From Ottelia alismoides (Eukaryota; Streptophyta; Magnoliopsida; Alismatales; Hydrocharitaceae), in the NCBI GenBank assembly GCA_037367405.1, contig JAZKJV010008872.1:721001-785000 (forward strand): a DNA stretch of 64,000 nt, written 5' to 3'. How positions within the stretch are numbered: position 1 is the stretch's first letter; every line of letters begins with the position of its first letter. Below are positions 57,932 through 64,000 of this stretch, one piece after another. The notes below the pieces were generated by a model, which was not told the DNA's origin, did not search any database, and saw nothing but the letters and a program-made list of their open reading frames with translations. The position numbers and the translations under genes are program-made.

Positions 57932-60532
57932 TGAAGGATATGGTTAGATCCTCAAGCGCATCACGGAAGCGTGAGCGTCGTATCAAATACGACGAGGAAC
58001 GACTAGTCGCACTAGTTTTTCTATGTAGCGGAAATTAAAAAAAAATCATGCGACGAAACCATGTGATCCAAGAAAACTTCTTGGAATGTTTCGTCTAAAT
58101 CACAAATAAGTAATAGGATTACCTCTTGAAGCGTGGTTGCGATCGAGTCTCTAAACGAAGAGACCTCCTGTCTCAAGTCCGATCCGACGGAGGAGACGCT
58201 TGCGAGTGCGGGGATGAATCGCGTGCTTCTCGCAATCCATGTTGATGATCCAAGCGGCGGATCTCCTGATCTCAACACATGAGATCCGACATCTTCTTCA
58301 CGAGCGAGGTGCACCGAAGGAGACGGAGATCCACGAGCAAACTATCGGGTAGCATAACGACGACGCTGCGGCGATAGAGACTCTCTCTACGGCATCCATG
58401 GTGGATGGCCATGAGAGAGGATGAGAGAGGGCTGACGTGTAGAGAGAAAGAGAGAGAGAGAGATTTATGTTCTCATTGTGTAAAGAAGAGCAAAGTGGTG
58501 CCTCTCCTTTTATAATATTTTGGGATCCATGGATTTCAATCCATGGGCAACACAAATCCGATGGCCTTCATTGATTTGTGTTTCATTTAATGGCTGAGAT
58601 TTGTGTTGGTAAAAACCGATAATAATTAATTTAATTTAGATTAAATCTATGTTGATTAATAAATATAAATCAATCCCAAATTAAATAAAGTAATCATGGA
58701 GATTATTCGAATGAAGATTGCCTCCTTCCATAATATGGGATTTGGTGGCAATCTCATGTAATCTCATGATATCTCATGAGATTACATTATTCCATGGAAA
58801 TCTCCAAGATTTACAACAACACTTGTTGTAAATTATTCAACAAAAATAATTCATAATTATTTTGTGAATATTGCAATCTTGCCATTGGAAAATTGTGAAT
58901 CACATTCACAACCCAAAATAAAAAGTAAATTACATTTTCAATTTAATATCCAATGTGAATCCAATTCACATTAACATTTAATTAACAAATGTAAATTACT
59001 AATAGCTCTCTCTTATATATTATAAATCACATTTATAATATATGTAATTAAAATGGATAATGCTATCCACATTATTCAATATCCATGATTATTAAATCAC
59101 ATTTAATCATCTTAGATCTCTATTCTCATGTGCCCACATAATGTGAATCACATTCACATTATTTACATCATTGCTAATCAAATCACATTTAATTATTTAA
59201 GGTAACTCTCTTTATAAAATGAATCAAATTCATATTATTTATGATAATTAAATCACATTTATATATCCAATGCTTGGATACATATATCAACAATGAAATT
59301 ATCCCGAACTCTTTCAAGGATAATGCGCTTTCTCAGCGAATACTTGGAGATAAGGACAGGGCGATTGTATTGTTCCACATACAGTGACTTGGACATTGAG
59401 ATCACATCTCAAATCCAGATCTCGGGCCTCCGATAGATGCTTGATTAAATCAAGACCGCAAATCTAATCTTCTCATTGCATCTAAATCACATTCAGTAAA
59501 TGTCCAACATTTGGACTAAGATCAGATTACTTCTCTACTGAGAGGAGTCACAAAAATCCAAACCCGTTTCATCACTCCCTAGGAATGGAAGCGTCATGGT
59601 TATACAACCGTTTATGATCACATCACCCTCAGGTATTCCCAATACCTGTACATCCTGCATACTGGAAGACTCAGAATAAACCCGAAGTATAAAATCAATT
59701 TTACACTATCTACTTGAGAGGTTTTATCATTAAGTTTCTCATTTGATCATTGGGAGTCGGTATCGATCATATGCTTTCCAAAAGCATATATCATACCCAG
59801 GTGTTGATCATATCCAAAAGCATATATCAAACCTACAAATTCAGTCAAGCTTCCAAAGCGAGACGACCGTGCACGGAATTGGGTTCTCCCCAATATCTCA
59901 TGAGTGAGCTCATGTCTTCCGGTTCAGTAATGAACCTATATGATCCCATTGAGAGATCATATTACTCATATGCCCTTATATGCATACTAGCGCGCCGGTG
60001 TATAGACCTTGATTAGGTCATCAACCTATTGGTATGCCGAATGTACATATTCAGACATATAGTAACACATCTGTCTCTGGTCAGAGGATGCGTGCCTATA
60101 TCATGACAGCATACGACATAGGACTTTGGTTATCTCGATCTCGTTATGTCAACTCTTTGACCTAACTTATCTAACACCTCGAATCTCTATTCCTATGCAG
60201 AGGACCTGCATCAAGAGGTCGGTTAGATATCAACCTAAATGAGAAAAGGACTGCCATCTCCTACTCAGGATGGAGATCATATCTTAACAATCACTTGACG
60301 GTGCTTGATGAGTCCTCAATCTAACTCTTTAGATATTCATCCAAGCACCAACATCTATGATTCAATAATTGAATCAACAGTTGTATGATCATCAAGATGG
60401 CCATGGTACATAACCCTAATTATACTAAGGGACCTATTATGCAAATTATTTATTCTTCATTTCAGATCAGGGATTGATATTCGCAGTAACATTTATTTCA
60501 TAATGGCTCGCTGTGGGCTCGCATGTCCAACA
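57932..60532 (-). mobile_element. Co4 copia 3' LTR, complete
   Basis: On the minus strand it starts TGTTGGACATGCGAGCCC at 60,532 and ends CCATATCCTTCA at 57,932, about 2.6 kb. It shares termini and general layout with Co2 but differs in the middle, where it defines a second subfamily. The PPT precedes it. The reading frames inside it are incidental. Confidence 0.85.
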
Positions 60533-60547
60533 ATCTCCCACTAGCCC
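60533..60547 (-). other. Co4 polypurine tract
   Basis: On the minus strand GGGCTAGTGGGAGAT immediately precedes the LTR start TGTTGG. It is very close to the Co2 tract. Confidence 0.75.
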
Positions 60548-62311
60548 AAAGAGCCATTAATGGGCTAATCATTTAAACCCACACTCAAGTGACAATTGTA
60601 GGCTATTTAGAAAATAGCTAGGTAAGCTGATCAGTCACTATGTTCCCAAGAGACTACGCCAAATCCTTTTACGACACTTGCATATCCCCTAGTAACAATG
60701 CTTACATCCAATGCGAGTGTTGCATCTTATGCAACCAATACTTAATTTTATTATAGAGTCCTTGACACTATAGCTCGATAATTATTATAACCAGTATGTC
60801 CATAATACTTATCAGAATACCTTTATTCCTAGAGATCTCTATCTCCTAAGGTATCAACAATTAAGACCCTTATAGATCACTATCTACAAGTTCTCAAACT
60901 TTTATAGATAAGACTTTTGAGATCACTATCTCTAACTTTCATTGTCTTTGAAGATATTTTTATTACTGCAATCAAGTGTTTTATCTCCATAGTAGGATTA
61001 GTAACAGTTTACTACTCCCACTGCATGTTAGACATCTGGCTTATCTAGCATACACTTGGATTTTCGAAACTAATGCGCAAGGGCAAGCAGTTTTAGCATT
61101 CACATCCTCAACTCTTTGAGTTGCTATTCCTTTAGTACCATATCTTGAGGGAAAGAATCTTTCTTGGAATTTTCCATGGAAATGTCCAAGGTATACCATT
61201 AATGTGACGGTCCCAATACCCTCCTTTCTTTGCCTCTGAACAACTTCATAACTAAGATCTAAGAGGTATACTTGAGATCATATCTCGAGGTATGGAACAA
61301 CCAAATTATAAAACACTTATTATTATCCTTATATCATTTCAAATGATTACAATAATATCAACATTTAGCACTACGAACACAATGGAACTCCCACTAAGCT
61401 TCGCATGGTTCATCAAGATTTTATCTGAAATCATAACATTTACAATTGCATCAAATCTTATGTTCCAACTACAAGAAGCTTATTTGAGTCCAAAGATGGA
61501 GTTCTTTAGCTTGCACACCTTTCTTTACTCAACCATGAAGCCCTGGGATTACTTCATATGAATATCCTCAGAGAGGTATTCATAGAGTAATGCAATATTG
61601 ACTCACATCATGAAGATGTCATAGTCAAGTTGTGTAGGTATAGTTAGAAATATTCTGATGGGTTATAGCAAGGTCACTGGAGAGCAAGTCTCATCGCAAG
61701 CGATGTCTTCTCTTCAGTATGTAGCTCATGCCTATGAACCATGCTTTGAAGGTCTCTACCATTTCATCAGCTTCCCTCTTTCTCTTGAAGATCCATTTAC
61801 ACCATAATGGGTCTTACCCATATAGTTGGATCCTCGAGTGTCTACATTCAACATTTGTATATGAAGTCTACTTTAGACTTTATTGCTAACATCCATCATT
61901 CCATGATATGATCTTCAGAAGCATCATCACATGAAGTCAGATCATTGTCTGATTTAGTTGAAACATGGAATCCATCCTAAAATTTATTTGAAGAGGTATT
62001 AATGTTTCATCTTTAATTGCCTATTTAGTTTCCGATTTCAGGAGCCTCATTATATTCTCAAGATACTTCATTTTCATCTTGATTCTTAAGAGAGTCATCC
62101 TCTAAGAATCACATTCTCAGAGATGAGATCCTTTAAGAATCTCAAGGTCATAAAGTAGGTATCCAATACCATCCTTTATTTTCCTAATGAAGTAGCCCTC
62201 TCCAGTGCCAGATTCCAGCTTAATTACATGGAACCTTATTAAGGATATATAATGTAGTCTCTACCACATATATATACCTAGAAACTAAGAGATAATTATG
62301 CTAAGATTAAT
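60548..62311 (-). pseudogene. Co4 pol remnant: integrase end, RT, RNase H
   Basis: The minus strand is collinear with Co2 51,660-53,530 but heavily decayed. Readable parts are the integrase C-terminus near 62,215 (KDGIGYLLYD, as KDGIGYQLYD in Co2), the RT start near 61,860-61,780 (VWTLEDP and GTAAATGGATCTTCAAGAGA, identical to Co2 there) and the polyprotein end near 60,575 (GTGTGGGTTTAAATGATTAG). Stops and indels are too many for a frame to be followed. Everything upstream of the integrase end is missing at the breakpoint near 62,311. Confidence 0.75.
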
Positions 62312-63293
62312 CATTGGCAACACAAATCCAATGGCTTACATTGATTTGTGTTTCATTTAATGGCTAAGATTTGTGTTGGTAAAAACCAACAACAATTAAT
62401 TTAATTTAGACTAAATGATTATTGATAAATCAATATGAAGATTATGGAATGAAGATTGCATCCTTCCATAATACGTGATTTGGTGGCAATCACATGTAAT
62501 CTCATGATATCTCATGAGATTACATTATTCCATGGAAATCTCGAAGATTTACAACAATACATGTTGTAAAGTATTCAATAAAAATAATTCATAATTATTT
62601 TGCGAATATTGCAATCTTGCCATTGGAAAATTGTGAATCACATTCACAACCCAAAATAAAAAGTGAATTACATTTTCAATTAAGTTTCTAATGTAAATCC
62701 AATTCACATCAATTAACAAATGTAAATTACAAATTGCTCTCTCTTATATAATATAAATAACATTTATAATATATATGATTAATATGGATAATGCCATCCA
62801 AATTATTAATATCCATGATAATTAAATCATATTTAATCATCTTGGATATCTATTCTCATGTGCCCAAATAATGTGAATCACAATCACATTATTCACATCT
62901 TTGATAATCAAATCTCATTTAATTATCTAAGATAACTCTCTTTATAATATGAATCAAATTCAAATTATTCGTGATAATTAAATCACATTTAATTATCTAT
63001 TTTCTCAATGATCAGACCCATTTATCAAGAATGAAATTATCCTGAACTCTTTCAAGGATAATGAACTTTCTCCACAGATACTTGGAGATAAGAACATGGC
63101 GATTTTATTGTTCCACGAATAGTGACTTGGATATTGAGATCACATCTCAAATCCAGATCTCAGGCCTCCCATAGATGCTTGATTAAATAAGGACTGCAAA
63201 TCTAATCTTCTCATTGCATCTGAATCACATTCAGATCAATGTCCAACATTTGGACTAAGATTAGATTACTTCTCTACTAAGAGGTGTCACTAA
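62312..63293 (-). mobile_element. Copia LTR fragment, Co4 subtype
   Basis: On the minus strand it is collinear with Co4 58,546-59,550, from the GTGTTGCC end to GTGACACCTCTTAG. It starts abruptly at the pol breakpoint and ends abruptly at the duplication described next. It contains no gene. Confidence 0.8.
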
Positions 63294-63301
63294 TACCCAG
63301 G

Positions 63302-63451
63302 AAGTTATTGTTACCTGTATGTATGCCTGAGGCGAACCATTCCTACAATAAATGCTTGCCCCAAGAGTTTCCAGCTCCGATAATAAATTTCTGGGTACTA
63401 AGTTATTGTTACCTGTATGTGAGCCTGAGGCAAACCATTCCTACAATAAAT
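63302..63451 (+). repeat. Duplicated LTR start
   Basis: AAGTTATTGTTACCTGTATG plus about 32 further bases (GCCTGAGGC...CCATTCCTACAATAAATG) occur at 63302-63353 and 63400-63451, 98 bp apart. Each contains a Co2-type LTR start (TGTTA...GCCTGAGGCRAACC). TACCCAG before copy 1 and CTGGGTA before copy 2 are inverted repeats. Confidence 0.8.
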
Positions 63452-63566
63452 GTTGTTGTAGTAAATGATTTATCAATAAAAGTTATTGATTATGTTTCAC
63501 TCCCTTTCTGAGATTGATTGAATGAATGCACTATAAGGTCCCTCTGTACAATATGGGTTATGTACC
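63407..63566 (+). mobile_element. Copia LTR 5' fragment, Co2 subtype
   Basis: It is collinear with the first 160 bases of the Co2 LTR (TTATTGATTATGTTTCACTC, CACTATAAGGTCCCTCTGTA) and stops at TATGTACCAT. Confidence 0.85.
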
Positions 63567-63632
63567 ATAACATAGTATTCAAACATTTATGGTACTAAAC
63601 ATTTATGGTACCCACGACGAAACATTTATAGT
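63567..63632. repeat. Filler with tandem AAACATTTATGGTA units
   Basis: AAACATTTATGGTAC, AAACATTTATGGTACC and AAACATTTATAGTGAC follow one another between two LTR fragments. The last merges into AGTGACTTGG of the next fragment, so the unit looks copied from the join itself. Confidence 0.75.
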
Positions 63633-63788
63633 GACTTGGATATTGAGATCACATCTCAAATCCAGATCTCGGGCCTCCCATAGATGCTTGGTTAAATCAA
63701 GACTGCAAATCTAATCTTCTCATTGCATCTGAATCACATTAAAATCAATGTCCAACATTTGGACTAAGATTATATTACTTCTCTACTG
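63633..63788 (-). mobile_element. Copia LTR internal fragment, Co4 subtype
   Basis: On the minus strand this is collinear with Co4 59,381-59,532 (the TGACTTGGA...TTCTCTACTG interval). It is cut at both ends. Confidence 0.8.
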
Positions 63789-63811
63789 TTGGGATCCATA
63801 TTGTTAGACAT

Positions 63812-64000
63812 GCGAGCCCACGACGAGCCATTATGCAATAAATGTTATTGCAAATATCATTCCCTAATCTGAAATGAAGAATACATAAATTACATAATAG
63901 GTCTCTTAGTAAAATTAGGGTTATGTAGCATGGCCATCTTGATGATCATACAGCTGTTGATTCAAATATTGAATCATAGAGGCTGGTGCTTGGATGAACA
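63812..64000 (+). mobile_element. Copia LTR start, continues beyond window
   Basis: It starts TGTTAGACATGCGAGCCCAC, as Co4 does (TGTTGGACATGCGAGCCC), now in plus orientation, and runs to the window edge with TTGATTCAAATATTGAATCA near 63,956. It may belong to a further element to the right. Confidence 0.8.

Noticed and set aside
61292..61561. 89-codon plus-strand frame starting MEQPNYKTLI
   Set aside because: Antisense to decayed Co4 RT/RNase H sequence; no motif.

Overview
The window is intergenic heterochromatin-type DNA from a flowering plant. I found no intact host gene, tRNA or rRNA. Almost every recognisable base belongs to long-terminal-repeat (LTR) retrotransposons nested in one another. 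A plant host is supported by Ty3/gypsy pol of the Athila kind, by a primer binding site matching plant tRNA-Asp, and by Ty1/copia elements primed by initiator tRNA-Met. The host species cannot be told from the sequence.

Positions 1-44,406 are Ty3/gypsy. Five related copies are named here in order. Gy1 (+, 1-5,158) is a protease-containing but RT- and integrase-less element with a 3' LTR. Gy2 (-, 5,159-16,498) is a full gag-PR-RT-RH-INT copy with a 5' LTR that has lost its U5 and PBS. Gy3 (+, about 18,000-20,600) keeps only its 3' untranslated region and an LTR. Gy4 (+, 22,592-36,935) has gag-pol between two incomplete LTRs and keeps its PBS and PPT. Gy5 (+, 36,936-44,406) begins in mid gag, fused to the broken 3' LTR of Gy4. 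All coding regions are broken by stops and frameshifts. Gy1, Gy2, Gy4 and Gy5 carry the same odd 3' module after the coding region: four stem-loops, most of whose 3' arms run into a polypurine-tract-like AAGTATAGGGGG, then an A/T-rich repeat field, then a conserved leader to the real PPT.

Positions 44,407-64,000 are Ty1/copia, inserted into the 3' UTR of Gy5. Co1 (-, 44,407-45,408) is an LTR fragment interrupted by Co2 (+, 45,409-56,050). Co2 is the best preserved element here, with 2.5-kb LTRs, tRNA-iMet PBS, gag, protease, integrase, RT and RNase H, but with several stops and one frameshift. Its 3' LTR runs tail-to-tail into Co3 (-, 56,051-57,931). Co3 abuts Co4 (-, 57,932-62,311), a complete LTR followed by a decayed RT/RNase H fragment. 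The last 1.7 kb is a mosaic of LTR pieces in both orientations joined by short duplications that look like repair filler.

Working model: the intact members of these families would make Gag-Pol, prime with the host tRNA, and start plus-strand synthesis at the PPT. Here everything is relic sequence. The points most worth follow-up are the PPT-bearing hairpin arrays, the unfamiliar acidic serine-rich region following the Gy1 protease, an amber codon shared by two copies, and the CAG-to-TAG pattern of decay.
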